Source of the DNA: Otis tarda
Taxonomy: Eukaryota; Chordata; Aves; Otidiformes; Otididae
Direction of reading: 5' to 3'
Assembly (NCBI GenBank): GCA_026413225.1
Contig: CM048557.1
Span: 4,456,501 to 4,520,500 of the forward strand
DNA length: 64,000 nucleotides
The translations under genes were made by a program, and so were the position numbers. The notes under the pieces are model-generated. The model made no database searches and had not been told where the DNA came from. It saw nothing but the letters and a program-made list of their open reading frames with translations. This document shows positions 1-45,340 of this stretch, one piece after another (within the stretch, counting starts at the first letter, position 1; each line of letters starts with the position of its first letter).

Positions 1-3000
1 TTTCCTGGTGGGTCTCTTCTGCTTGGCCTTTCAGTGTGTTCCTTGTTTTTTAGCAGCTGCTCAAAGCAGTGGAACCTGTTTCCTCAAATGCATATAGAAA
101 TAGCAGAGCCTGCTGCTGCTCAGGGTGAAGCAGTGACACAAATATTGCTAAGTTTTGAAATCGCACACAATCCAGCATCTACTCTGCTCCCAAGAGCTAA
201 CTGGTTAGAACTGTGGGAGCCCTGAGTTTTGAAACAAATTGCACAGAAATGTGAGTTTCTTCATGTAAGTTAATCCACTAATAAAAAAAAAAAAAAAGAA
301 ATCTTCTTATAAGGATACTCCTTCTTTGAATTATCTTCTTATTTGAATTTAATATTTATTATCTCATGGGGGCATGATTAACTCTCTATCAATAGGTACA
401 TGACTTGTACATTCTGAGATACATCTAGCATCTACCAAAGGAAAAAAAATAAATCATTTAGATCTGGAACAGTGATCACAATGGAAGTTTCGTTTGCAAA
501 GGATTTATGGAGACTTGAAGTCAGTACTATGTTTTGAATAAATGCACCATTGACCAGTATCAGATTTCCATAGGCTTTATCTTGTTTTTTCTAAGCAACT
601 GCTCATAAACTTTTTAAATATCTTGATTAGCATGATGGTGCTACTTGCAAATCTGTTTGTGGAGCTATTAATCTATGATAGTGCAATCTAGAGAAAAGAA
701 TCACACTTACATAGTTGTTCTTTTCATTATTTCTTTTCAAAAAAAAAAACCATAAATAATAAGTTGACAGGGTTTCTTTGTGCTTCTTTCTTTTCAACTA
801 ACGTATTAAGTATTTCAAGCAAGGTTTGTCAAGCCATCACAAAAGTAGGTCTTAGTTCTGATCTGTACTTTATTGAACGCTGCTTTCATGTAATAGGAAG
901 GGAAAACAAGTGATAGATTTGATCAGTTTAAGAGTCCATAACTCAGTGGCTCCAGCAAACTCTCGGTGCTTTTAATTTCTGTGTCATAGCAGTACTCAGA
1001 CGAATCTAGCAGAATCAAAAGTACCTCAGATCTGAAGGGAAAGGAATCTCCTGTGCCTCATGGAGAATAAATTTGACTTCTAAGGCAAGTTCGACACAGG
1101 GGCTCCCTCCTTCCTCTCCTTTCTTCCCCCACCTCTCCCTGCAAGCTTCACCTCTAGCTGTCCCTGCATAGCTCCCTCTCAGCGTGAGCTTTGCGAGACA
1201 CGTCTCTTGGTGGCAGCTGGGTCAGCAGCGGCTGCTGCTGCACAGTGACAGTCACAAATGTGAGAACTGCCGAGTCCTGCAGTGACACGCTGGTGAGAAC
1301 CGTTGCAGACACCTGCACGGCCCAGTTAGGTTGTACTCGGTTCTGTGGAGGGCATTGGGACTTCTGTCACTGCTTGCAGCAGATGTCTCATGGGCGGAGG
1401 CCCTGAAGCCATGGAGTTTTCAGATGACCGTTCACCCTTGCAGCCGGACCAGATATCCCATGCAGGAACATGTGATACATGCACAAGGGAGACACGGGCT
1501 GCAAAGCTTTGGTTTTTATGAAAAAAATATATTGAGTGGGAAGCCTCAGAATAAAGAACTGGGAAAGTTCTTGTTTTGGTTGGAGCTACATTTTTGCTGC
1601 CTGTAGCTTCCAGCCAACTAGATGAGAAAAAAATGAGCTTGTTTGCCTTTTGTGCATTGCTGCAATCCACACGTATCAGTACATGTAGTCCAGAGAGAGA
1701 AAAGAGACACGTACCTTTATGTATCTGCAGTTAAATAAAGGACTGGGTATGCTCAGTTGCTAACAAAAATAAAGGGCTGTGCTGGGGCGCTGAGGGCAGT
1801 GGAATCTCTTCCTTAGGCTGCGAAGGAGCCGTTGGCATATGCAGTGCTAGCGGGGCTGGGAGCAGGGACTCTCCATGTTGCAATAGCTCTCCGGCTCCAG
1901 CCCTGCCACCCCCTCACAGGTCACATCCCTGGCAGATCACACAGAGCTGTGCTGCGTAACGCAACAACCATCTGCGTTTCTTTGTTTACCCAAGGTCTCA
2001 AAGCACTCCACGAATACTGCCGGATTCCCCTAATGTTCTGGCAGAACTACTGTCGCCTCTTCCATTTCCCCGGAGCATGCAGAAGGCATTGAACAGAACC
2101 CAGGAGCTTTTGTTCCCCATCTGCTTTGGGCGCTAGGTGCGTTGTCATCACTGTGTTTTGCACTCACGGAACATCCGTAGGCAAAGAGGAGGTGCTTGGC
2201 TTTCCCCACTGCCTGTTGTGAGGTGTTAGACCCTGGCAGGCTGAAGTCCTTAAGCACTGATTTCAGTGGGACCACTCTTGCTCTAGAGCACCCTTAGTCA
2301 GGTGCTCGCGTGCGTGAATTCTTCTGAAGCGTGTAGGATGGGATGAGAACAAAATCCCCTGAAAGGGGTTTAGATGCTCAACTGAGGTAGGAGAGAGCAG
2401 CCTCACTGGAGCCCCGCTAGTTTCCCACGGAGGAGGACTGGTCAAGAGAGAGTCTTTGCACAGGGCTGCAAAAGGGGCTTTGCAAGAACAACGTGAGATT
2501 CGGACTTTGCTTGCGTTGTTAAACTGTGCTTGTTCAAGAATTAAGTTGAAAGATAAAGGCATGGATGTTTAGTGTTTAGGAAAACATGTTAATGGCCAGT
2601 CAACTGGAGGAGCTGGTAAAGGACAATTCGTCTTCCATCCCTGTCCTGTAGTACCCAACGGTTATTGAGACCTGGGGCCGCTGGTGGCATCAGTTACAAA
2701 CTGCCGTGGCTTACCCGTGAGGTACCAGAAACACTGTGGTGTGTGGCTGGAGACGACAGGTCTGCTTCAACTGGACTTTTCCTGACACCTTTGAATGTGT
2801 AAATGTTTGGTTTACCTTTCTGATGTGTACCCGTATTCAAAGACAGTGTTCCAGGTGGCTCAAAGAATTATTTGGATTTGTGTCAATGAATGACAGGTAT
2901 TATTACTGATTGTTATTATATTTAGAGTTCACTATGCCTTTATGGTGGGATCTGCATTCTACAATCAGGGAGAAATCAATTCTTTAGATCTCAGTCACTA

Positions 3001-3210
3001 TGCATCCATTTATACTGTACTAAGTTTTAGAATATTTTTAATTTTTATTTTTTATTTTATTCATTTCAAAGTCATGAGAGATAATGCCAAGAACTGAGCA
3101 TATTACCTAAGAGCTCCCCCCCCATAATTTCTTTTGTAAGTACCCAATACCTATAAAAATTATACATAACGGTTTTAGCTGCTCCATAATTATATCCCGT
3201 TCTATATCTG
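1..3210. other. Upstream flank, AT-rich, no gene supported
   Basis: This stretch is mostly AT-rich and holds only short open frames with no recognisable protein similarity. There are A-runs near 284-297 and 740-750, and a pyrimidine-rich tract at about 1105-1142. The motif 'ctgatttcagtgggacc' near 2257 resembles a palindromic ancient repeat that is common in reptile and bird DNA. In mammals the antisense transcript WT1-AS runs through the region upstream of WT1, but nothing here lets me draw its exons. I see no other structure. Confidence 0.6.
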
Positions 3211-3631
3211 AGACTTTTAAAATGTTACATACGCCGGATCTGAAAGATGTTGCCGATACCCAGCTTTCCCTGGACGCCTTTTCACCAGAGCCCCGCCGAG
3301 GGCAGGATGCACAGGGATGCTTTATGGCTCTCTGCAGCTCCGTGATTTACACGGAGCCTCGCCTCGGTAGGGCGCTAATAAATTTAGCGGAGCCCCTCGT
3401 GCTTCGCTCCAACCCCACCTCGCACCCATCCGGCCCTGGAGCGGGCACCCCCTGGGTTTGGGGCGGGCGGGGGGAGCTCGCAGCCGGGATCTCGCAGGTG
3501 CTGGGGGGCTGAGCGCGGCCGCCTCCCCCCACCCCGGGTTGAACGCGGGGTCAGAGCCGCGGTCCCGGCGGGGCCGGGCTGGGCTGGGCTCATCAATTTC
3601 CCGTGCTCGGTGCCTGCGTCCCGGCGCGGCA

Positions 3632-3715
3632 CTAATGCGGAACAAATTGAGACATATCCTCTCCGTAATTAGTTCCAGCGTTTCAAAGATTTACGGTAAA
3701 ATAATGGCCTGGGGC
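3632..3715. promoter_or_regulatory. Candidate conserved non-coding element, upstream
   Basis: An 80-bp block of balanced composition with a TAATTAG-type homeodomain core ('gtaattagttcc') stands out inside very GC-rich, low-complexity sequence. It has no coding signature. The sharp contrast with its surroundings suggests constraint, but this is an inference from texture only. Confidence 0.3.
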
Positions 3716-3972
3716 CCGTCCCTACGCGCTCCGCCGCCGCACGGCGCTCCGGGCGCTGGGGAGGGGACCCGGGGGCCCGGGCTTGCCCCGCCGCAGCTCC
3801 CGCTCCTCGCTGCAGGGACCGGCTGGGACAGCGGGGGGCGGGGGGGCGGGGGAGGGGCGTCGGGCTTGCCGGGCTACCCAGATGGGCGGGGGGCGGAGGG
3901 AGAGGCACAGGTCTCCGGGCGGCGGAGGGGGGGGGTGGCAGGGGAGCATCCTTCCTCCCTCCTTGGGCCACC

Positions 3973-4015
3973 AAAAAAAAAAAAAAAAAAAGTGGGGTTG
4001 TTTTTTTTTTTTTTT
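3973..4015. repeat. A19 / T15 inverted homopolymer pair
   Basis: A run of 19 A (3973-3991) is followed by a 9-nt G-rich spacer and a run of 15 T (4001-4015). The pair could fold as a hairpin of up to 15 A-T pairs with a short loop. Such a structure is prone to length change and to sequencing error. Confidence 0.85.
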
Positions 4016-4289
4016 CCCTCCTCAAGGGATAAACAAGATGTCCTCTCCTCGGCTCCACAGCGTGTCTGTGGCCCCGCCAACCCACGCAAGGCAGGCCCGG
4101 TCCCGCCTCACCGATCGGGCCCGCCGTGACGGGCTCCTGCGCGGCTGCCGGTGACCCAGCGGCTCCGTTTCTGCTGTTCCCGGCGCTGAAATAACCCAAT
4201 TTATCAGCTCCCTGAGTGACAGGAGACAGATTCCCCTGCGAGCAGGGCTAGGGCTTGAGCTCTGTCTGAGTCTCGCACACCTCCCAGCC

Positions 4290-4600
4290 GCGAGTGGATC
4301 GTTTCTGGAGTTTATATTAAAGTGTAGTGAGAATGACCGGTCCGTTAACTGGTTAGCACGATCGGGGAAAAAGTGGAACGGGGAAACGCCGGTGCTTCAG
4401 CAGTGCTCGGGTCGGAGCAGGTTCCCGAGCCCATTTTGCCCGCGATCGAGTGGGATTGAGCAGAATAATCCTCGTCCGGGAAATAACCTGTTGTTTAATC
4501 TCGTTGAGCATGCCGTCTAGCGCAATCGAAGATTGAGCGTTATCGGGAATTACCGTGGCTGTGGAATAGCGGGCAAAACAATAAAGCCTGATTGCTGCCT
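4290..4600. promoter_or_regulatory. Candidate conserved upstream regulatory block
   Basis: About 300 bp of non-repetitive sequence, rich in CpG yet only moderately GC-rich, contains several palindrome-like and homeodomain-like words (for example 'ccgttaactgg' and 'gttgtttaatctcg') and no coding frame of interest. It lies about 3 kb upstream of the WT1 start. It looks like an unmethylated regulatory element rather than neutral DNA. Confidence is low without an alignment. Confidence 0.3.
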
Positions 4601-5239
4601 GGCAGGGATTTGGGTCTGGCCGGGTTTGGAGGGGATTTGGGTCTGGGCACCGGCGGAGGAGATGCTGTCCCCAGACTGCCACCTGTCCGGCCGCTGCTTT
4701 CAGCCGAGCACCCAGGCCCAGACGCGGGCGCCTGTGTTGCGGGATATGGGGTGATTTACGGCCGAGCGCGACTGGAATCGGGGTCAGGATCTCCGGGGAA
4801 GAGGCGAGCGAAGCTCCCTGGACGGAGCGGGGAGGGGAGAGCTGCTCCTCTCGGCGTGCCAGGGCTCTCCCGAGGGGACCCGTTGCCCCCGCTCCCGGCC
4901 TGGGCTGGGAAATCTCCTGGGCTGGAAAGAGATTTTCCTCTCTCCCTGGTGCTGGCTGGAAGGGAACGGCTGCGGAAAGCGGCGCTGGCCCTTTCCCAAA
5001 AGTCCCCAGCCCGTCCCGGGATAGAAGGCTGCTGGTTCCACGCCCCCCCCCCCTCCACCTCGGGCTGGCAGCCGAGAGGATTTCGGTGCTTCACCGCCGG
5101 GAAGGGCGAGAGGGGCGAAGATTTGGAAGGACTTCGGCGTTTCTTCCTCCCAGGTGGAATAACGCAGACCTAAGCCATCAAGAAAACATCTTTCCCCTTC
5201 AAGAAGGTTTATCAAGCTAGGTTATTTCGATAAAATAAA

Positions 5240-5285
5240 ATTTAAACAAACAAACAAACCAAACCAAAACAAAACAATCCAAACC
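5240..5285. repeat. (CAAA)n / (CCAAA)n-type simple repeat
   Basis: An A-rich tract is made of repeated 'caaa', 'ccaaa' and 'caaaa' words. It is low-complexity DNA with no feature beyond that. Confidence 0.8.
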
Positions 5286-6789
5286 AGAGTAGTTCGGAAA
5301 TATTCCGCTGCGGGAAAGGCTTTTTCTGATTGTATCGAGAGAGGTCTGTTGTTCACGAGGAATTCAACACCCCGCTTAGGCTGGCCGAAGGCTTTTAGGT
5401 GTGCGCTGCGGATTTTAGGGCTGGAGGTGGAAGGGACCCACCTCAGGTGTCGGTCCATCGCAGAAATGAGCAAGTCCAGCCGCAGCCCTGCTCCCGATTC
5501 CCTGGGTATTGGGGCTGGAGGGAGGGAGCAGGGCGTCACTGCACCCCCCCGCACCGGCGCGGGCTGCCTTCGCCGGTGCCATCCCGGAGCCGTTGGTTTT
5601 TGTGTGCGTTCACTCGAAGCGGCAGATCCTGCGAACTTAAACGATCTTTAGTATCGGCAAAGAGAAACAACAACTCTTTCGCTCTTGTGTTGCACGTAGG
5701 TTTCCGTAACAAACAGATTTACTCTTAAAAAAACCACAAAAATTAAAAGGGAATTCTCTGAAGATAGTTTGTGAAAATAAAAGTCATTTCACTAACAACA
5801 AAACCCGACTGTTTCCGTTAAAGAGTTTAAAGAGAAAATGAAATTATGCTTGGCTACTCTAATAACAACGTGTCTTAATTTATTTTGTTGTAGCATTTTA
5901 CCCTTTGAATTTTAAAACATCGTTTCAAGATTGGAGATGCTTGCGGTAAGGAAATACCGAAATGTAAATTGTCACCGGGAAGACAACGGGCTCGGTCTGC
6001 CCAGCGGCAGGTAACTGAATGTTCGCGGCGTTGCTTTTACCGTTTTAGGGGCAAAGGCAGGCAGGGGGGCCGGGGAGGCTGCGGGCTGTGTGCCGAGCCG
6101 CAGCCCCCGATGCGGTTTCGGTGAAGACGCGCAAGGGACGAGGTCCGCGGTGCTTCCCCCGCACACGCTTTGCCTGCCCGCTGCACGGGGCACAGCTCCC
6201 AGGAGCTGTCCCACGCGTGCCCGTAGACGCTAATCCCCTCCCCGGGGGATTACTAATCAGCAATTTTGAAGGTACAGCCACCTCCCACGGAGCTCTGCCC
6301 GGGCTTCCCGCCCGTCCCGCACCGCCGAAATCACGGCGTCCCTCCTTGCCAGGGCCCACTCGAGACTCGCCGTGTCGCCTGGAAGGACCGCCCCAGGATA
6401 ACGTGTGAGATGCCATCGCGGGGGAAGTGGGGGGTGGGGGGAGGTTCTCCCGCCACCGCCCCCGGGATGCAGCCTGAGGAACTGCTGCCCGGGGGGAATC
6501 GGGGGGGGGGGGGAAGCCCGGGGCTCCCCGGCAGGGCTGCCAGGTGAATTCCCCGAAAGCAGGTCCCACACCGGCCCCGGTCCCCTTGCAAAGGGAGCCC
6601 TCCCCTCCCTGGTGGAGCACCTGGTGCCCTGGCACGGCGGATCTCCGCGACTGCTCCCCCCGCTCGACACCCCCGAGGGCCAGCGTGTGCGGGGGAGCTC
6701 GGGGAGAGGCAGGTTCCTGCCAGAGCGGCAGAGGCACCTGGAAAGCCCCTTTCCCCTCGCAGGGACGGGGTCATTTTCCCCCGGCTCCC

Positions 6790-6798
6790 GCGTGGGCG
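6790..6798 (+). promoter_or_regulatory. Perfect EGR1/WT1 consensus site GCGTGGGCG
   Basis: The 9-mer GCGTGGGCG is the classical EGR1 site and is also bound by the WT1 -KTS zinc fingers. It sits about 800 bp upstream of the WT1 ATG in GC-rich DNA. WT1 autoregulation of its own promoter is established in mammals, so this is a candidate autoregulatory site here. Presence of the motif is seen directly; use of it is inferred. Confidence 0.45.
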
Positions 6799-7059
6799 GA
6801 GGTTTCTCCCCGCGGTCCCCAGGGCCCGCGACCTCGCCTCCCTCGGGGGTCCCCACGGCCACGCACGGAGCTGGCGGGAGGCGGGGGGGGGGATCATCCA
6901 GCGAGTACTTACTGGCCACCTGGATCCCTCTAAGCGAGTCTCTCCTAAAGCGAAGGGGCGTCAGGGTGAGATTCAGTGGCGCTTGCACTAGAGGAAGGGT
7001 GGGAGCGATGTGTAGGGGAGGTGAATTCTCCCACAGTAACCTCTCTCCCTCCATCTCCG

Positions 7060-40514
<33,455 letters not shown>

Positions 40515-41775
40515 ACAGTTCAAACAAGTGAATAAACCAGATGGGACATTGTGAGCTACTGCAAACTTTATCAGCCATCTTCAATCACCTCTGTCAGAAA
40601 GCTGCAGCTGTCTTTGCATCCCATTTGACACAAGTTAACTAAACCGTAGGATTCTGCTCAGCCTTGTCTTCCATTTGGACTTACACAAGTTCCTGTTCAA
40701 TAAGTTCCAGAGATTTTTATTTGTACTTTTGTTAAAAAGTAAGCAAGATTGCAGCAGTTTCAAGATTACTATAAACGATGCTTACCTTTCACGTCTGTCT
40801 CCAGTCTTCTGGTTTTATTTTCACTTGAACTTTTCTAGGTACAAATTGTTGTGCCTTTTTAAGTCCTGCAGTGGGTAGGGTGATTCCTCCCTGTTGAAGG
40901 TAAGCAGGTAAGCTTTACGCTTACTTCATCTGTGCATATGCTGAGGTTTCCAAATGCTAGTACGGCTGTCCTCACAAATGAGATGGAACAATCACCTGCA
41001 ATACTTTTCGTAAACTTTGTACTTGTACTGCCAAAGGGCAAGCTTTTAAAGTTGAAAGCTCTGCTTTTGAATTTCACAAATCAAACCTTTTTTTTAAAGG
41101 ACGTATTTATAGAGCAGCTAAAGCTGGATGAACCGGAACCTCTCTGTAGAGAAAATAAGAATCTTACCATTAAGTTAACTTGTTTTTTAAATAATCACAT
41201 AATTGATCCCCCAAAACTGTTGTTTTTTTTTTTTTTTTTGTCAATTAACTCTCCTCCTTTCTCTCTCCCCCTCTTTTTAATGTATTGGTTTAAATTTATT
41301 CTGTCATGAGATGCATAGATCTCCTTTACACAAAACTAATTCCAATCATTGTAGACATTTGGGATTTGTTTACAATGTAAAGCCACACTGGTTATGTGGC
41401 TAGCAAGCTGTATAAACTTAAAACTGAACTTTTAATGGGGCTGGTCCAGGATCTCCATTAACAGATTACTCTTAAGATAAGTAACTTAAAAAGACTCTTT
41501 GTCAAGTATATGTGAAAAAGACATTATTAGTGTAAGGAAATATATTGTTTCAGGGTTTGGGGAGGAGGGGTTTATTATTTACTTTTAATTGCTTGAAATT
41601 GTGTGTATATATATATCTGATAATGTATTGCTCTTAGACATCTAAAATTAGAAAGTGTATAAATATTAGATGCATCACTGTTCTGATGTTGTTGCTGTTA
41701 CAAACTATTGATAACACTAAGAATGTAACCTGCATTTTTCACTGAGCTTTCAATTAAAGCCCATTCAAAGAGAAA
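40515..41775 (+). other. WT1: WT1 3' UTR (predicted end)
   Basis: The 3' UTR is AT-rich, with T-runs (about 41219-41239), a TG/TA microsatellite (41601-41616) and AU-rich words. The proposed end follows ATTAAA at 41753-41758 and has GU/U-rich sequence just downstream (about 41794-41812). Alternative poly(A) signals lie further on (AATAAA at 42693), so longer 3' UTRs are possible. Confidence 0.5.
41753..41758 (+). terminator. WT1: Candidate poly(A) signal ATTAAA
   Basis: ATTAAA is followed within about 40-55 nt by a U/GU-rich stretch (tgtcttgtttcatgtctgg). It is 1.24 kb after the stop codon. No transcript evidence is available here. Confidence 0.5.
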
Positions 41776-43654
41776 CAGATGAGAGTCCAACAGATGTCTT
41801 GTTTCATGTCTGGTATTAAATTTCAAATGCCCTGTCCAATAGTATCCATTATTTTTTTTGTATATAAAGGTACCACCAGCACTGATGACCACTAGTTAAC
41901 CTGTCCAGGTCTTGACCACAATTTATCCATCTCACTTGGGAATCATACTGGCAGCAGAAAACAGTATCAAGTTTCATATTGTGCTATAAAACAGTTCCTT
42001 CAATCGTTCGTCTTCTTACCAAACTATTCCTTTTCTTTTGACCTGTAAGATTTGTGTAAGAACTTTATAGAATAGTAAAATCCAGTTTATAAATAGCAGC
42101 ACTGGCCTTCTGTAGAACTGTGCTGAAACCATAAGCACAGATAACTTCTTAGATTAGGATGTCATAGACTGACTTTTAAGTAAAAGTTAACTTAAGAGTT
42201 GGGGTGGCTTAAATCAGTTCAGCAGGTTGAAAAAGACAGTCTCTCTTAGATGATGAAGTGTGAAAATGAAGATAAAAAAATATTACTGTTTCTTTGTCAT
42301 ACTGCCTACTTTTCTTTGGAAGTAAGTACAGCCTGCCTCAGCGCCCTTTGACCTTGCAAAATATTTGTATCTCTTTAGCAAAAATCTTTAATGTATCTTG
42401 CCAAGCTTTTTTCTCTAATGTACACAATGGAATTCTATGATGGGTTGAGCTTTCTCTCTTAAAGTGCAGCTGCATCGTCAAGAAAACTCAACAGTTAATT
42501 CTTCAAGTCCTCTTTTTCGCATGGGTATTGCATCACTGTTAATTACTGTTGGGGTACTGTGACTCATTTGTATCAGTCAACTTTATCTTTTGCTGCCAAA
42601 AGACAGCATCTCTCTGGAGAAACTCATAACAAGTGTGGCAAACATCAAATATTTGGAGCGAATGGTGTATGTAAAACTGCACAGAATTAAAAAATAAAGC
42701 GACTCCTTCTGCTTTCTTGAGAGAAAAGTTCAGTCGCAATAACAACGTCCTCTGATTTACCCAGCAGTCTCTTGCTACTAGAAAACAATCTGTTTTTCAG
42801 TCTGCACCCAAAATAGAGAGCTGCCATGAGTGTTTATACTAAAAGCCAAAAAAAGAAAAATCAACCTCCAGTTGTTCCTGCATTAGTCAAACATAAATAA
42901 AACTATCTTTTGTGAAATACAACCAAAACTCCACTGCAGCACAGGGCAGACTTCCAGTGACCTGTAAATAACTACAGCCATGGTTCTGCTGCTTACTGCA
43001 TTGCATGCCAAATAGTAATGGTAGATGGCTACAAAAAACAAAGCGTGGGTTGATGAGTGACAGAGCGTGTCCTTTTGTTTTTGCTGTTGCCACTTTTTCA
43101 ATGAAAGTACTTATTGCTACTCTGTTGTTTGGTGATCGTTGTGTTCCCCAACCTGCTGAGTACAGTGAAGACAATGGTAAATGTTTACAAGACTTTAAAA
43201 ACTTTTATTTCTAGTTATTTTACAGTCTTTGTCACAAGAGGCATTTTATATCTCTCCCTTTCATTTCCCTGTGTTCAGGATTCTATCAGCAAGGTAAGCC
43301 CCCTTTATTGAAGTGCTTTGCTACATGAATTTCTCAGAAGCAGCCCCCAGACACTGGTTCTTGCAGTGTGCAATTCCGCATTTTGCAACAAGCAGAAACC
43401 GCTCAGCAGGCTGAGTTTCTCTGAGCTTGACCTCCTTATGAAAGATGAGGGGGCTGCATTCTATTATATCTTACAAGTATCCTTAGCTCTCTGGAAAATT
43501 TTCAATCCCATGATTAATTAAGCAAATCTTTTATGCCTCTGTTCTTAAACTGAAAATAGTGACCGATGTTATTTTGTTGGATGGGTAATATCTTACTGTG
43601 ATTGGCGTACTATTCCTGTCCTGTAGCTTCCTTAGCCCCTCAGAATGGAGAATT

Positions 43655-43740
43655 TTGTAGATAATTACATAGATACATATGTAATGTCATATGTCATGCA
43701 TACATATGTCATACATATGTCTATGTCATTACATAGACAC
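43655..43740. repeat. Palindromic (ACATATGTCAT)-type repeat
   Basis: Repeated 'catatgtcat' and 'acatagacac' words contain the palindromes ACATATGT and CATATG. The block can form alternative hairpins. It is low-complexity DNA that may vary in length. Confidence 0.8.
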
Positions 43741-44939
43741 TTCCACTTCTTCTTGTCGCTTCATGATGTACAAGATGTGTTGGGTAGGAAAGGGAACGTG
43801 ATCTCTTCTCTCTCCAGTGGTGTCAGCTGGGATTCAAGGGTTCACTTGCACCAGTTTTTGCAAGGTAAGCGAATCCAGCTAAGCATCCCTTCCACTTTAG
43901 GAAAACATGAGAGCTAACATGCCTGACTTGTAACCACATGATCATATTTTTGGTGCATGTCGTATTTTTTAAGGATGCGGACTGTATTAACTGAATAGAA
44001 GGTACAAAGACATTATTTTGCTGTGATTAGGCAACCAACGTGAAGGCAGCCATCCTTCAAACAGGTGCTGATTCCTGTAAGGGAAGGAGGGGGTTTGCGA
44101 AGAAGTAGCTCTTTGCTTCTCTTTCCATGGTGGGTCAGGTGAGTTGTTCGTTTTAGAAGCCTCTCCAACCAGGCCTATCTGTTTCAGGATGTCAGTAGGA
44201 TTCATTTCACTGCTCCACCAACCAACCTTACAGCAACTGGGAACAGTTTCTGAAGATGCAGGTAGGTGCCTTAAACCAGTGTTTCTTCCTCCTTCCCTTT
44301 CCCTAGACAGGCACTGAGAAAACCCTGTTATGTGCACTCTTTTCCCATCATCAGTGTGACCTCACAGCAAATCCAATATGGTAAGCAAGCTGCTTCCAGC
44401 ACCTTGTCCAAAAGCCCAGCCAGACTCTGGGGTGGATCCAGGGGCTCCAAGAAGGTGTCTGCGACCCCGCACCCCAGAGCTGCCTGGACCTAGCATGATG
44501 TGGGTTCACAAAGGCAACCAGGAGGCAGAGGTATGCTGCCAGAGGACGTTCAAAAATTCTACTGCACAATCCTGCTTCAGCCCCACTTGTACCTTTCCCT
44601 TGGGGCAAGTGCAGGCAGCTTTTCAGCTGAGGAACTCTTCCTTGCTTCAGGAAAATCCTCTTCCCCTCTCCCTCCCTTCCAATTAACAAAAAAGTAATTA
44701 GAGGCAATGTATGCAGTTCAGAATGGTACTAATGGGCAAGAAAGCCCAGCTGCAATATTTGGGAAGATCCAATAAAAGATTCATTAGGATTCTTTTAGTT
44801 ATTGGAAGTCCTGATGACACGAAGGAGCCTAATGAAACAGAAGACCTGGTCACAAGAGTGATGAGTTAAAAAAAACCCAAACCCACATCCCAACCTCACT
44901 GACACTGTTCTAAAAATTAGACAATTAAGAGTAAAACCA

Positions 44940-45340
44940 GGAATGTAGCCAGAACTATTCCACCTCAAATAATAAACACAAGGATAAGTTGCCAAGTGAG
45001 GTCAAAGAAGCAAATGGTAAAGTGAGTTTAAGAGACAGCTAGACACTTTTATGGGGAGAGAGGGGATTGAAGGATACAGTGACAAAACTGGGGGTAGAGC
45101 CGAGATAAACCCAGAAGACAGGCACAGTGGGCCAATAGCCGCAGAGCACTCTCTAAGCCCCAGTTGCTCAGTAGAGGAGCAGAATGGCTCATGGCGTTTG
45201 GGGGAGACTTACCAGGGCTGTTGGCAGCGTCCTGTGAGGGATGAAGGGAAGATGAGTCTGGTTGACAGAAATGGGTGTGCTCTCAATGCAGTGGTTTTAA
45301 GTGCTGCCCTTGGCTTCACTAGTGAGATGCTATGGCAGAC
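44940..45340 (+). mobile_element. Possible old CR1/L2-type LINE 3' remnant
   Basis: The words 'agacagctagacacttttatggggag' (44-bp area near 45030-45060) and 'gattgaaggatacagtgac' resemble the 3' part of old amniote LINEs. The match is loose and the boundaries are guesses. Confidence 0.3.

Noticed and set aside
3458..4199. Frames of 176-223 codons around the A19/T15 tract
   Set aside because: They read through homopolymers as Lys and Phe runs and have no homology-like features.
5408..5470. 'ggaggtggaagggacccacctc' as a CR1 fragment
   Set aside because: It shares only the 'ggaagggacc' word with CR1, and the flanks do not follow the consensus.
40531..40536. AATAAA just after the stop as the main poly(A) signal
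   Set aside because: Only 17 nt after the stop codon. WT1 transcripts normally have long 3' UTRs, and a better signal with a GU-rich element lies at 41753.
43987..44707. Antisense frames of 116-118 codons downstream of WT1
   Set aside because: No recognisable domain, no splice context, and sense frames of similar length overlap.
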